Origin: Lentzea aerocolonigenes
GTDB lineage: Bacteria > Actinomycetota > Actinomycetes > Mycobacteriales > Pseudonocardiaceae
Reading direction: 5' to 3'
Assembly: GCF_000955955.1 (NCBI RefSeq)
Contig: NZ_JYJG01000122.1
Coordinates: forward strand, 1 to 55,351
Length of the DNA: 55,351 nucleotides
The translations under genes and the position numbers were made by a program. Below are positions 24,809 to 32,797 of this stretch, piece by piece. The notes below the pieces were generated by a model that saw only the letters and a program-made list of their open reading frames with translations, did not search any database and was not told the DNA's origin. The first letter of the stretch is position 1, and the number at the start of each line of letters is the position of its first letter.

Positions 24809-27217
24809 ATGAGGATCGAGGCGTTGCGCGCTGCCCTGGCGGCCAGGCCCGGCCAGCCGGTGTCGTTCGACGAGCTGGTCGACGCCGTCTGGGGTGAGGA
24901 CAAGCCGTCGAATCCCAGGGGCGCGCTGCGCAATCTCGTGCAGCGGCTGCGCGCGACCGATCAAGTGGTCACCGAGCCGTCCGGCTACCGGCTCGTGCTG
25001 CGCAAGCCCGGCCCGCGCCAGCTGCCGGCCGACCTCCCGGACTTCGTCGGCCGCACCGACGAGATCGCGAAGGCCCTCGACTCGGCGGCACCGGTGCTGG
25101 CGATCACCGGGCCGCCCGGTGTCGGCAAGACGTCGCTCGCGGTCCACATCGCACATCGAATGCACGACCGGTTCACCGACGGCCAGCTGTACGTGAACCT
25201 CCGCGCCTTCTCGCCGGGGGCGCCGGTCACGCCGGAACAGGCGGTGTCGCGGTTCCTGCGTGCGCTCGGGGCAGAGGAGGTCCCGGTCGACCTGGCCGCG
25301 CAAACCGAGCTGTACCAGCAGATGACCGCTGACCGCGCCGTCCTGGTCGTGATCGACAACGCGACCCGCGAGCTGCTCGGCCCGCTGCTGCCGGCGGGCG
25401 AGCGCACGAAGGTGATCGTCACCAGCCGCACCGACCTGCCGGAGTACGAACAGCTCAGGGTCGGCGTCTTCGGTCACGGCGAGGCGCAGGACCTGTTGTC
25501 GCACCTGCACATCGGCGGCAGCCGCACCGAACGGGCCGAGCTGGCGCGGCTCTGCGGGCACCTGCCGCTGGCGTTGCGGATCGCGGCCGCGAACGTCGCG
25601 GACGGACACCTGCCGGACTACCTGACCGAGCTGCGCGGCGACGACCGGCTGAGCGCGTTGGAGATCGAGGGCGACGCGGCGGTGTGGGCGACCTTCGACC
25701 TCTCGTATCGCGCGCAAACCCCTGCGGCGCAACGGCTGTTCCGGCTGCTCGGGCACGTGCCGGGACCGGATTTCGGGGTCGGTGGCGCGACGGCGTTGCT
25801 CGGTGAGGACGCGGCGGGTCCGCTCGGCCAGCTCGTCGACGCGAACCTCGTGCAGCGCGCGCAGGACCGGTACTCCCTGCACGACCTGCTCCGCATCTAC
25901 GCGATGAGGCTCGCCGCGCCTGAGCTCGGCCGGCTGCACGACTACTACCTCGTCAACGCGGACGCGGCCGGCCGCGCGCTGCACCCGGAGTTCCGCAGGC
26001 TGCCGTTGCCGGCGATCGCGGACGGCGTGCCGCGTCATGACCTGGCCGACACGCCCAAGGCACTCGCGTGGCTGGACGCGGAACGGGCAGGCGTCGTGGC
26101 GGCCATCTCCGCGGCGGCGGACCAGCCGGTGACGTGGCAGCTCGCCGACGCCATGCGGGCCTACTTCTACTTCCACAGCCATCTCGTCGACTGGGTCGCC
26201 ACGGTCCAAACGGGACTGCGGACGGCCCGGCGGCACCACGACCAGGCCGCAGAGGCCGCCATGCGCGGCTCGCTCGGCCTCGCGCACTGGCGAGGCGGCC
26301 AGTTCGCCGAGGCGCTCACCGAGTTCGAGGCGGCCGTCGCGGTGGCCAGGACACTCGGCGACGAGCAGGCGCTCAGCGGGTTCCTGATCAACCTCGGCAT
26401 CGTGAACTGGGAGTACGGCCGTCTCGCCGCGGCTGCCGACGCACTGCGCGAGGCACAGCGGATGTTGGGGGACCACCCGCCCGCGTTGTACAACCTCAGC
26501 GGCATCCACCTGGACCTCGGCCCGCTGGACCTCGGCATCTCGTACGCGAAGGAGGTCGCGAGGCTGTCCGCGGAGCAGGGCCTCACGCTCGGCACCGCGT
26601 TCGCCGAAGGGCACCTCGTGGACGGCTACCTCCTCGCCGGTGACATCGAGAGCGCCGAGGAACACCTCGACGCGCTCACGCCGATGCTCGACGACCCGTC
26701 GCTGGGCGTCGTGTTCGTCCTGCGCGCGCTCGACACCAAAGCGCTGCTGGACCTGGCGCGCGGGCGGTTCGCCGACGCGGAGGCCGGTGCCCTCCGCTCG
26801 CTCGAGCTGGCGATCGAGGGCGACGACCCGAAGTCCGAGGCGGACGCCCACAACACCCTCGGTCTGGCGTCGTGCGCGCAGGGCCGGTTCGAGGACGCCC
26901 TGCTGCACCACCAGCAGGGGCTCGAACTGTGCCGCAAGGTCGGCTTCCTGCGGGGCGAGGTCGACGCGCTGACGGGGCTGGCCACGGCTCAACGCGCGCT
27001 CGGGCACCTCAGCGCGGCCTTCGAGCACGCGGTCGAGGCCGTCGCGGCGGCCGAACGCGGGCAGCTGAACGTGCGACTGGTGCCCGCGCTGGCGGAGCTG
27101 GCCGAGGTCCACCGGGCGATGGGCGACGACGAGGAAGCCGAACGGTGCCGGATTCGCGCGCTGGAACTGGCCCGCCAGACCGGACGTCGAGCATGGGTGG
27201 AGAAGATGTCGTCATGA
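24809..27217 (+). CDS. wHTH-NB-ARC-TPR STAND regulator 2
   Basis: 802 residues, same architecture: winged helix about 2-62 (LRAALAARPGQPVSFDELV, AVWGEDKP, PSGYRLVL), NB-ARC with GPPGVGKTSLA (about 100-110) and AVLVVIDNA, then TPR repeats (about 440-790; GSLGLAHWRGGQFAEAL, LYNLSGIHLDLGPLDLG). The N-terminal half is more divergent from regulators 1 and 3 than those are from each other. Its NB-ARC wing and TPR part resemble those of regulator 1. It starts 4 bp after the regulator 1 stop and ends with a 4-bp ATGA overlap into regulator 3, so the three are one operon. Confidence 0.85.
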   Translation: MRIEALRAALAARPGQPVSFDELVDAVWGEDKPSNPRGALRNLVQRLRATDQVVTEPSGYRLVLRKPGPRQLPADLPDFVGRTDEIAKALDSAAPVLAITGPPGVGKTSLAVHIAHRMHDRFTDGQLYVNLRAFSPGAPVTPEQAVSRFLRALGAEEVPVDLAAQTELYQQMTADRAVLVVIDNATRELLGPLLPAGERTKVIVTSRTDLPEYEQLRVGVFGHGEAQDLLSHLHIGGSRTERAELARLCGHLPLALRIAAANVADGHLPDYLTELRGDDRLSALEIEGDAAVWATFDLSYRAQTPAAQRLFRLLGHVPGPDFGVGGATALLGEDAAGPLGQLVDANLVQRAQDRYSLHDLLRIYAMRLAAPELGRLHDYYLVNADAAGRALHPEFRRLPLPAIADGVPRHDLADTPKALAWLDAERAGVVAAISAAADQPVTWQLADAMRAYFYFHSHLVDWVATVQTGLRTARRHHDQAAEAAMRGSLGLAHWRGGQFAEALTEFEAAVAVARTLGDEQALSGFLINLGIVNWEYGRLAAAADALREAQRMLGDHPPALYNLSGIHLDLGPLDLGISYAKEVARLSAEQGLTLGTAFAEGHLVDGYLLAGDIESAEEHLDALTPMLDDPSLGVVFVLRALDTKALLDLARGRFADAEAGALRSLELAIEGDDPKSEADAHNTLGLASCAQGRFEDALLHHQQGLELCRKVGFLRGEVDALTGLATAQRALGHLSAAFEHAVEAVAAAERGQLNVRLVPALAELAEVHRAMGDDEEAERCRIRALELARQTGRRAWVEKMSS

Positions 27218-29601
27218 GCAGTGAGTCGAGATTGGCCGCGCTGCACAGGGCGCTGGCAGACCAGGCTGGTCAACCGGTGCTGTTCGGGGATCTCGTCCGC
27301 TCGGTGTGGGGTGACGAACCGCCGGCGAAACCGTTGCCCGCCTTGCGAACCCTGGTCAAGCGGTTGCGGCGGTCGGTCGACGACGAGATCGTCACCGACG
27401 CGTCCGGCTATCGGCTCGTCGTGCGTCCGCCGGGGCCGCAGCAGCTGCCCGCGGACCTGCCGGACTTCGTCGGCCGGGAGGACGAGCTCGGCGCACTGGC
27501 GGCGTCCGGCGCTCCGGTGCTCGCGATCACCGGTCCGCCCGGCATCGGCAAGACCGCGCTCGCGATCAGGCTTGCGCACCGGATCCGCGACCGGTTCCCG
27601 GACGGTCAGCTGCACGTCAACCTGCGCGGGTTCGCATCAGGACCGGCGCTCACCGTCGAGCAGGCGCTCGGCCGGTTCCTGCGCTCGCTGGGCGTGCCGC
27701 CGGCGAAGGTCCCGCTCGACCTCGACGAGCAGATCGAGCTGTACCGGTCGAAACTGCGTGGCCGCCGGGTGCTCGTGGTGCTCGACAACGCCGCGGAGCT
27801 GAGCCCGCTCGTGCCGGGCGTGGACGGCTGCACGGCCATCGTGACCAGCCGCAACGAGCTTGCCGGACAGGTCAGGCTGGACGTGCTGGCCGACGACGAG
27901 GCGGGCACGTTGCTCGACCGGTGGCAGATCGACGGGTCATCCGAGGACCGCGCCGAGCTGATCAAGCTCTGCGCGCATCTCCCGCTCGCGCTCAGGATCG
28001 CGGGTGCCCACCTCGCGGACCGGCACCTGTCCGACTACCTGGCCGACCTGCGCGGCGACGGCAGGCTCGACGCGCTGGAGATCGAGGGCGACGCGGCGGT
28101 GCGGGCCGCGTTCGCGTTGTCCTACAAGGCTTTGCCGGACGACGCGCGCCGGCTTTTCGGACTTCTCAGCGTCCATCCCGGAACCGACTTCGGCGTGCGG
28201 TCGGCCTCCGTCATCGGCAGTCTGTCCACAGAGGACACCGAGAGGCTGCTGGACGTGCTGGCACGCGCCGGGCTCGTGCAGAAGACCGGCGAACGGTTCC
28301 AGTTGCACGACCTGATCAGGCTCTTCGCCTCCGAGCAGGTGGGCGGGGAAGGACCACCCGCGCTGCGCCGGCTGCTGTCCTTCTACCTGGCCACCGCGCA
28401 CGTCGCCGCCGAGCTCGCGCACCCGACGATGAAACGGCTGGATCCGCTGCCGGTCGACGTCGAGGGGCGGTCGTTCGAGACCGCGGACGAGGCGCGTGCG
28501 TGGCTCGACGCGAAACGCCCGGTGCTCGTGGCGGCCGTGCAGATCGCGCCGCACCCGTTCGCCAGCCAGCTCGCCGACGTGTTGCGCGGTTACCTCGTCT
28601 CCAGCGGCTACCGGGCGGAGATGGCCCTGGCGCTGACCGCCGGCCTGGCGACGGCGCACGCGGCGGGCGACGTGGTCCGCGAGGGGGCGATGCACAACGG
28701 GTTCGGTCAGCTCCACTGGTTGCGGGGCGAGTACGCCGACGCGCTGAAGTCCTACGGCGTCGCGTCCGAGCTGGCCACGACGGATCACATGCGGGCCACG
28801 TTGCTCAACAACACGGCTTTGCTGAAGCGGGACATGGGTGACCTCGCCGGTGCCGTGGCGGACCTGGAAGACGCGCGGCGAATGTCAGGTGAGCATCCGG
28901 ACCTGCACGTGACCGTGCTGGCCAACATCGGCACGATGCTGGGCATGCGCGGCGAGCTGCGCAAGGCGATCGAGCTGTTCGAGGAGGCCAGGGGGCTGTC
29001 GGAGGAGCACGGACTCGAGCTCAAGGTCGCCGTCGCCGCCGAGAACCTCGGCTTCGCCCATCTCGAACTCGGGGAGTTCGACGAGGCGCGGCGGCACCTG
29101 GAGGCCGCGTTGACCTTCTACCAGGAGACGATGGCGGCACCGTTCTCGACGCCGAACGTGCTGGTCAACCTCGCGGACATCGCCGCGAAGACCGGTGACC
29201 ACGCGCAGGCGCGAACCCTGGCGCTGACGAGCATCGAGGAGGCGCGGAAGGTCGAGGACGGTCGCACCGAGGTCGAGGCGCTGATCTTGCTCGGTGACTT
29301 CGCGGCGGCGGTCGAGAAGGCGAACGCCGTCGGCTACTCGGTTGGCCGGCGCCGGGCGCAGCTGGAGCTCGCGAGGCATGATCGGGCGCTTGCCGAGGAG
29401 CTGGTGCGGGAAGCGCGAACCAGTGACGACCGGCTGCTGGAGTCCCAGGCGCTGCTGGCGCTGGCCGAGGCGACCGGCGACGCGGCAGTCGCCGGGGAGG
29501 CGCTGGAACTGGCGAGAGCCCGCGAACAGAGCGCGGTGGTGGCCCGCGCGGAGGCGTTCCTGGCTCAGCCGCCCGCGAACGGCGGCAGCACGTCCAGCTG
29601 A
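27214..29601 (+). CDS. wHTH-NB-ARC-TPR STAND regulator 3
   Basis: 795 residues. Winged helix and NB-ARC (about 1-300) are nearly identical to regulator 1, with a run of about 100 identical bases (near 28001-28105 against 23160-23262). After the LEIEGDAAV motif the sequence diverges: ALSYKALPDDARRLFGLLSVHPGTDFGV and a different TPR region ending LVREARTSDDRLL and EQSAVVARAEAFL. Walker A GPPGIGKTALA lies at about 107-117. It shares DNA-binding and switch parts with regulator 1 but should sense a different signal or partner. Its end overlaps the convergent moaD gene by 37 bp. Confidence 0.85.
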   Translation: MSSESRLAALHRALADQAGQPVLFGDLVRSVWGDEPPAKPLPALRTLVKRLRRSVDDEIVTDASGYRLVVRPPGPQQLPADLPDFVGREDELGALAASGAPVLAITGPPGIGKTALAIRLAHRIRDRFPDGQLHVNLRGFASGPALTVEQALGRFLRSLGVPPAKVPLDLDEQIELYRSKLRGRRVLVVLDNAAELSPLVPGVDGCTAIVTSRNELAGQVRLDVLADDEAGTLLDRWQIDGSSEDRAELIKLCAHLPLALRIAGAHLADRHLSDYLADLRGDGRLDALEIEGDAAVRAAFALSYKALPDDARRLFGLLSVHPGTDFGVRSASVIGSLSTEDTERLLDVLARAGLVQKTGERFQLHDLIRLFASEQVGGEGPPALRRLLSFYLATAHVAAELAHPTMKRLDPLPVDVEGRSFETADEARAWLDAKRPVLVAAVQIAPHPFASQLADVLRGYLVSSGYRAEMALALTAGLATAHAAGDVVREGAMHNGFGQLHWLRGEYADALKSYGVASELATTDHMRATLLNNTALLKRDMGDLAGAVADLEDARRMSGEHPDLHVTVLANIGTMLGMRGELRKAIELFEEARGLSEEHGLELKVAVAAENLGFAHLELGEFDEARRHLEAALTFYQETMAAPFSTPNVLVNLADIAAKTGDHAQARTLALTSIEEARKVEDGRTEVEALILLGDFAAAVEKANAVGYSVGRRRAQLELARHDRALAEELVREARTSDDRLLESQALLALAEATGDAAVAGEALELARAREQSAVVARAEAFLAQPPANGGSTSS

Positions 29602-29828
29602 GAGCCCGCGGGCACGCGCACCGACGTGTCGCGGACCGCGACGCCGTCCAGCAGGAAGCTGGACGCGGCGAGGACCTTGCCGAGCTTGTCGCCGTGCCGT
29701 TCGCCGATGGTGCTCACCACGAGCGCCACGGTGGGTTCAGGGGAGTCGAGCAGCAGGTCCTCGTCGGCCACTCCGGCCGCCGCGCGCGCACCCGCGAAGT
29801 ACCTGATCTTCACGCCGGTCACGCTCAT
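29565..29828 (-). CDS. moaD: Molybdopterin synthase sulfur carrier subunit MoaD
   Basis: 87 residues, ubiquitin-like MoaD/ThiS fold: VKIRYFAGARAAAG, SSFLLDGVAVRDTSVRV and the C-terminal PPFAGG. The Gly-Gly is thiocarboxylated and donates sulfur through MoaE. ATG 29828 overlaps the moaA stop by 4 bp. The 3' end overlaps the convergent regulator 3 gene by 37 bp. Confidence 0.92.
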   Translation of the reverse strand: MSVTGVKIRYFAGARAAAGVADEDLLLDSPEPTVALVVSTIGERHGDKLGKVLAASSFLLDGVAVRDTSVRVPAGSQLDVLPPFAGG

Positions 29829-30883
29829 CCTCCGATTGCGCTCATGGGACGGTCGGGCTGGTGGAAGCCCGCGTCGTTGATGCCGTGACCAGCGGCCTTG
29901 GCCCACATCGTGGCGCGCCACGCGTCGGCGATCGCCTCGTCGGGGCTGCCGTCGCGCAGCAACGTGCGCAGGTCGGTCTCGGTCTGGCTGAACAGGCAGT
30001 TGCGGATCTGGCCGTCCGACGTCAGCCGGGTGCGGTCGCAGGCGGCGCAGAACGGCCTGGTCACGGACGCGATCACGCCGACCGTCGCGGGCCCGCCGTC
30101 GACCAGCCAGCGCTCGGCCGGCGCACCACCGCGCGGAGTCTCCGACGGTGTGAGCGTGTAGGCGGCCGAGAGCATCGTGAGGATCTCTTCGGCCGTGACC
30201 ATGTTCGTGCGTGTCCAGCCGTGCTGCGGGTCGAGCGGCATCTGCTCGATGAACCGCAACTGGTAGCCGTTCTCGACGCAGAACCGCAGCAGCGGGACGG
30301 CCTCGTCCTCGTTCATGCCGCGCAGCAGCACGGAGTTGACCTTCACCGGCTCCAGGCCTGCCGCACGGGCGGCGTCCAGGCCGTCCAGCACGTCCGTGAT
30401 GCGGTCGCGCCTGGTCAGCGTGGCGAAGCGGTCGGGGTCGAGGGTGTCGAGCGAGACGTTGATGCGGTTCAGGCCGGCGTCCTTGAGCGACTGGGCCCTG
30501 CGCTTGAGACCGATGCCGTTCGACGTCATCGACATGCGCGGCCGCGGCTCCAGCTCGGCCGTCGCGGCGATGACGTGCTCCAGGCCTCTGCGGAGCAACG
30601 GCTCGCCGCCGGTGAAGCGGATGTCCGTCACGCCCAGGTCGACGACGGCGATGCGCATGAGGCGGATCAGCTCGGCGTCGGTGAGCAGCTCGTCCTTCTG
30701 CAACCAGTCGAGGCCCTCAGCAGGCATGCAGTAGGTGCAGCGCAGGTTGCAGCGGTCGGTCAGGCTGACCCGCAGGTCCTTCGCGACCCGGCCGAACCGG
30801 TCCACGAGCAGCGGCGTGTCCGGCCGTGCGGACCCGTCAGGGGTGCTGCGCACGATCGGTAGTCCCAGATCCACTGCTGTCAC
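29825..30883 (-). CDS. moaA: GTP 3',8-cyclase MoaA (radical SAM)
   Basis: 352 residues. Radical SAM cluster motif CNLRCTYC (near residues 37-44), FTGGEPLLR, VSLDTLDPDRF, and a second cluster in the C-terminal half (FCAACDRTRLTSDGQIRNCLF); it ends in Gly-Gly as MoaA does. It makes the first molybdopterin intermediate with MoaC. GTG 30883 gives VTAVDLGLPIV; ATG 30904 (MFITLDG) is an alternative, and no good ribosome binding site decides between them. First gene of a moaA-moaD operon, divergent from a MarR gene. Confidence 0.95.
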   Translation of the reverse strand: MTAVDLGLPIVRSTPDGSARPDTPLLVDRFGRVAKDLRVSLTDRCNLRCTYCMPAEGLDWLQKDELLTDAELIRLMRIAVVDLGVTDIRFTGGEPLLRRGLEHVIAATAELEPRPRMSMTSNGIGLKRRAQSLKDAGLNRINVSLDTLDPDRFATLTRRDRITDVLDGLDAARAAGLEPVKVNSVLLRGMNEDEAVPLLRFCVENGYQLRFIEQMPLDPQHGWTRTNMVTAEEILTMLSAAYTLTPSETPRGGAPAERWLVDGGPATVGVIASVTRPFCAACDRTRLTSDGQIRNCLFSQTETDLRTLLRDGSPDEAIADAWRATMWAKAAGHGINDAGFHQPDRPMSAIGG

Positions 30884-30975
30884 CCCATCAAGGGTAATGA
30901 ACATCCTGTTGTGGATGACGCTACAAATAGGGTTTCTCACGTTCCGCCCGTTTGGAGCACTGTCACAAGGAATTG

Positions 30976-30990
30976 TCTTAGTGGCTAAGA
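30976..30990. promoter_or_regulatory. Inverted repeat over MarR start codon
   Basis: TCTTAG-TGG-CTAAGA, 6-bp arms with a 3-bp spacer, covers the GTG at 30981. It could be the autoregulatory MarR site, or argue that the ATG at 30990 is the real start. Confidence 0.4.
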
Positions 30991-31445
30991 TGTTCAACAT
31001 GGAACCTGAGGCGCTCGAGAGGTTCACCTGGTACATGCGGGAGCAGAGTGCGCTCACCGTCATGTTCCACACGAAGATCGCCGACCAGATGGGCCTCTCG
31101 GCGACCGACGAGAAGTGCCTCGATCTCGCCATGCGGGCGGACGGACCGGTCACCGCGGGCCGGATCGCCGAGCTGTCCGGCCTCTCCACCGGTGCCGTCA
31201 CGGGCGTGATCGACCGTCTCGAACGTGCCGGATTCGTCCGTCGTGTCCGGGATCCGCACGACCGCCGCAAGGTGTTGGTCGAGGTCACGATCGCGGACGT
31301 GGAAAAGTTCGGGCACCTGTTCGAGGTCGCGCGCCAGAGCCTGATCGAGGTGCTCAGCCACTTCGGCGAGGATGAACTTCAGGTGATCGAGCGTTACCTG
31401 CAGCTCCAGATCGAGACGTTCCGCAAGCGCGTGATCGATACTTAG
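30981..31445 (+). CDS. MarR-family transcriptional regulator
   Basis: 154 residues with a MarR winged helix (about 35-120): LSATDEKCLDLAMRADGPVTAGRIAELSGLSTGAVTGVIDRLERAGFVRRVRDPHDRRK, containing the recognition helix and the DxR wing. GTG 30981 has AAGGA nine bases upstream; ATG 30990 is an alternative. It lies 4 bp before a HAD-family gene, likely the same operon, and is divergent from moaA. The target is unknown. Confidence 0.88.
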   Translation: MAKMFNMEPEALERFTWYMREQSALTVMFHTKIADQMGLSATDEKCLDLAMRADGPVTAGRIAELSGLSTGAVTGVIDRLERAGFVRRVRDPHDRRKVLVEVTIADVEKFGHLFEVARQSLIEVLSHFGEDELQVIERYLQLQIETFRKRVIDT

Positions 31446-31449
31446 GCCC

Positions 31450-32238
31450 ATGTGGCACTACTTGATGGACATGGACGGTGTTCTGGTTCACGAGGAGCAC
31501 CTGATCCCCGGCGCTGACGAGTTCGTCGCGGAGCTCCGCTCCTCCGACACCCCGTTCCTCGTGCTCACCAACAACTCCATCTACACGCCACGGGACCTGC
31601 GGGCGCGACTGCAGCGCACCGGCCTGGACATCCCGGAGAAGTCCATCTGGACCTCCGCCCTGGCCACGGCCCGATTCCTCGACTCGCAGCGCCCGAACGG
31701 CTCGGCGTTCGTGATCGGCGAGGCCGGCCTCACCACCGCGCTGCACGAGATCGGCTACGTGCTGACCGACCGCGACCCGGACTACGTGGTGCTCGGCGAG
31801 ACCCGCACCTACAGCTTCACCGCCATCACCAAGGCCATCCGCCTGGTGGAGGAGGGCGCGAAGTTCATCGCGACGAACCCGGACGCGACCGGGCCTTCCC
31901 GCGAGGGTTCGCTGCCCGCGACGGGCGCCGTGGCGGCGTTGATCGAGCGTGCCACCGGCCGTGAGCCCTACTACGTCGGCAAGCCGAACCCGTTGATGAT
32001 GCGGTCGGCCCTGCGTGCGCTGGGCTCGCACTCCGAGAACGCGCTCATGATCGGCGACCGGATGGACACGGACGTGCGTTCCGGTCTCGAAGCCGGTCTT
32101 TCCACGATCCTGGTCCTGTCCGGGATCTTCACCGCCGAGCACGCGGAGATGTACCCGTACCGGCCGACGCGCGTGCTGAAGTCGATCGCCGAGCTGGTCG
32201 GTCACTCTCAGGACCCGTTCGGCGAGTGGGCCGGCTGA
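31450..32238 (+). CDS. HAD-IIA (NagD-like) sugar or nucleotide phosphatase
   Basis: 262 residues. HAD motif I MDMDGVLV with the nucleophilic and acid Asp near the N-terminus, motif II TNNS, C2-type cap, motif III lysine in GKPNP and motif IV MIGDRMDTDVRSG. HAD-IIA members dephosphorylate sugar phosphates, glycerol phosphate or nucleotides; the substrate cannot be told. Co-transcribed with the MarR gene. The 3' end overlaps the convergent soxR by 31 bp. Confidence 0.9.
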   Translation: MWHYLMDMDGVLVHEEHLIPGADEFVAELRSSDTPFLVLTNNSIYTPRDLRARLQRTGLDIPEKSIWTSALATARFLDSQRPNGSAFVIGEAGLTTALHEIGYVLTDRDPDYVVLGETRTYSFTAITKAIRLVEEGAKFIATNPDATGPSREGSLPATGAVAALIERATGREPYYVGKPNPLMMRSALRALGSHSENALMIGDRMDTDVRSGLEAGLSTILVLSGIFTAEHAEMYPYRPTRVLKSIAELVGHSQDPFGEWAG

Positions 32239-32714
32239 CGTTCGGCCTGCTCGTGTTCGGATGAGGGTGGCAGGCGACGTGCACCGGGCCCTCCGCGGCC
32301 CAGCACGTCGCGCGGGTTCCTCAGGTGGCACGACCGCAGTGAGAGGCAGCCGCACCCGATGCAGTCGTCGAGGGTGTCCCGCAGCGCGTGCAGCTGGGCG
32401 ATGCGCGCGTCGAGGATGACGCGCCACCCCTTGGACAGGCGCGTCCAGTCCTCGCGGGTCGGTGTGCGCTCGCTGGGCAGCTGGTCCAGGGCTTCCTTGA
32501 TCGTCGCCAGCGGGATGCCGACGTTCTGGGACGTGCGGATGAAGGCGACCCGGCGCAGCGCGTCCCGGCTGAACCGCCGTTGGTTGCTGGCCGTCCGGGT
32601 GCTGCGGATGAGGCCCTGGCGCTCGTAGAAGTGCAGCGCGGAGATCGCGACACCGCTGCGCTCGGCGACCTGTCCGACGGTGAGCTCGTGGAACGTGGTG
32701 CGCGCCCTGGGCAT
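32208..32714 (-). CDS. soxR: Redox-sensitive transcriptional activator SoxR
   Basis: 168 residues, MerR family. N-terminal winged helix (LTVGQVAERSGVAISALHFYERQGLI, about 11-36), dimerisation helix, then the [2Fe-2S] cluster cysteines C118, C121, C123 and C129 in CIGCGCLSLRSC. Actinobacterial SoxR is oxidised mainly by redox-cycling small molecules and activates reductases. The C-terminal tail after the cluster (about 39 residues) is longer than in E. coli. ATG 32714 is preceded at 6 bp by TACGTT, a leaderless arrangement. A canonical SoxR box lies in the intergenic region with the divergent reductase gene. Confidence 0.95.
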   Translation of the reverse strand: MPRARTTFHELTVGQVAERSGVAISALHFYERQGLIRSTRTASNQRRFSRDALRRVAFIRTSQNVGIPLATIKEALDQLPSERTPTREDWTRLSKGWRVILDARIAQLHALRDTLDDCIGCGCLSLRSCHLRNPRDVLGRGGPGARRLPPSSEHEQAERQPAHSPNGS

Positions 32715-32720
32715 GATCGG

Positions 32721-32726
32721 AACGTA
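32721..32726 (-). promoter_or_regulatory. -10 element of soxR, leaderless type
   Basis: On the minus strand TACGTT is followed by 6 bases and the soxR ATG. Confidence 0.5.
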
Positions 32727-32734
32727 GCACTTGA

Positions 32735-32752
32735 CCTCAACCAAAGTTGAGG
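32735..32752 (+). promoter_or_regulatory. SoxR box
   Basis: CCTCAACCAAAGTTGAGG has the same 6-bp arms and 18-bp length as the E. coli soxS SoxR site. It overlaps a TTGACC -35 element (32731-32736) of the plus-strand reductase gene, which suits a long-spacer MerR-type promoter. Confidence 0.92.
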
Positions 32753-32797
32753 CCAGAGGATCGCGTCCGACCACCCCAACGCGATCAAGGAGCATCC

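Noticed and set aside
22375..29601. Anti-phage Avs/STAND defence genes
   Set aside because: No nuclease, protease or other effector domain; the N-terminal module is a SARP-like DNA-binding domain, so transcription regulators fit better.
22375..29601. Pathway regulators of an adjacent antibiotic cluster
   Set aside because: No polyketide, peptide-synthetase, terpene or RiPP genes are in the window.
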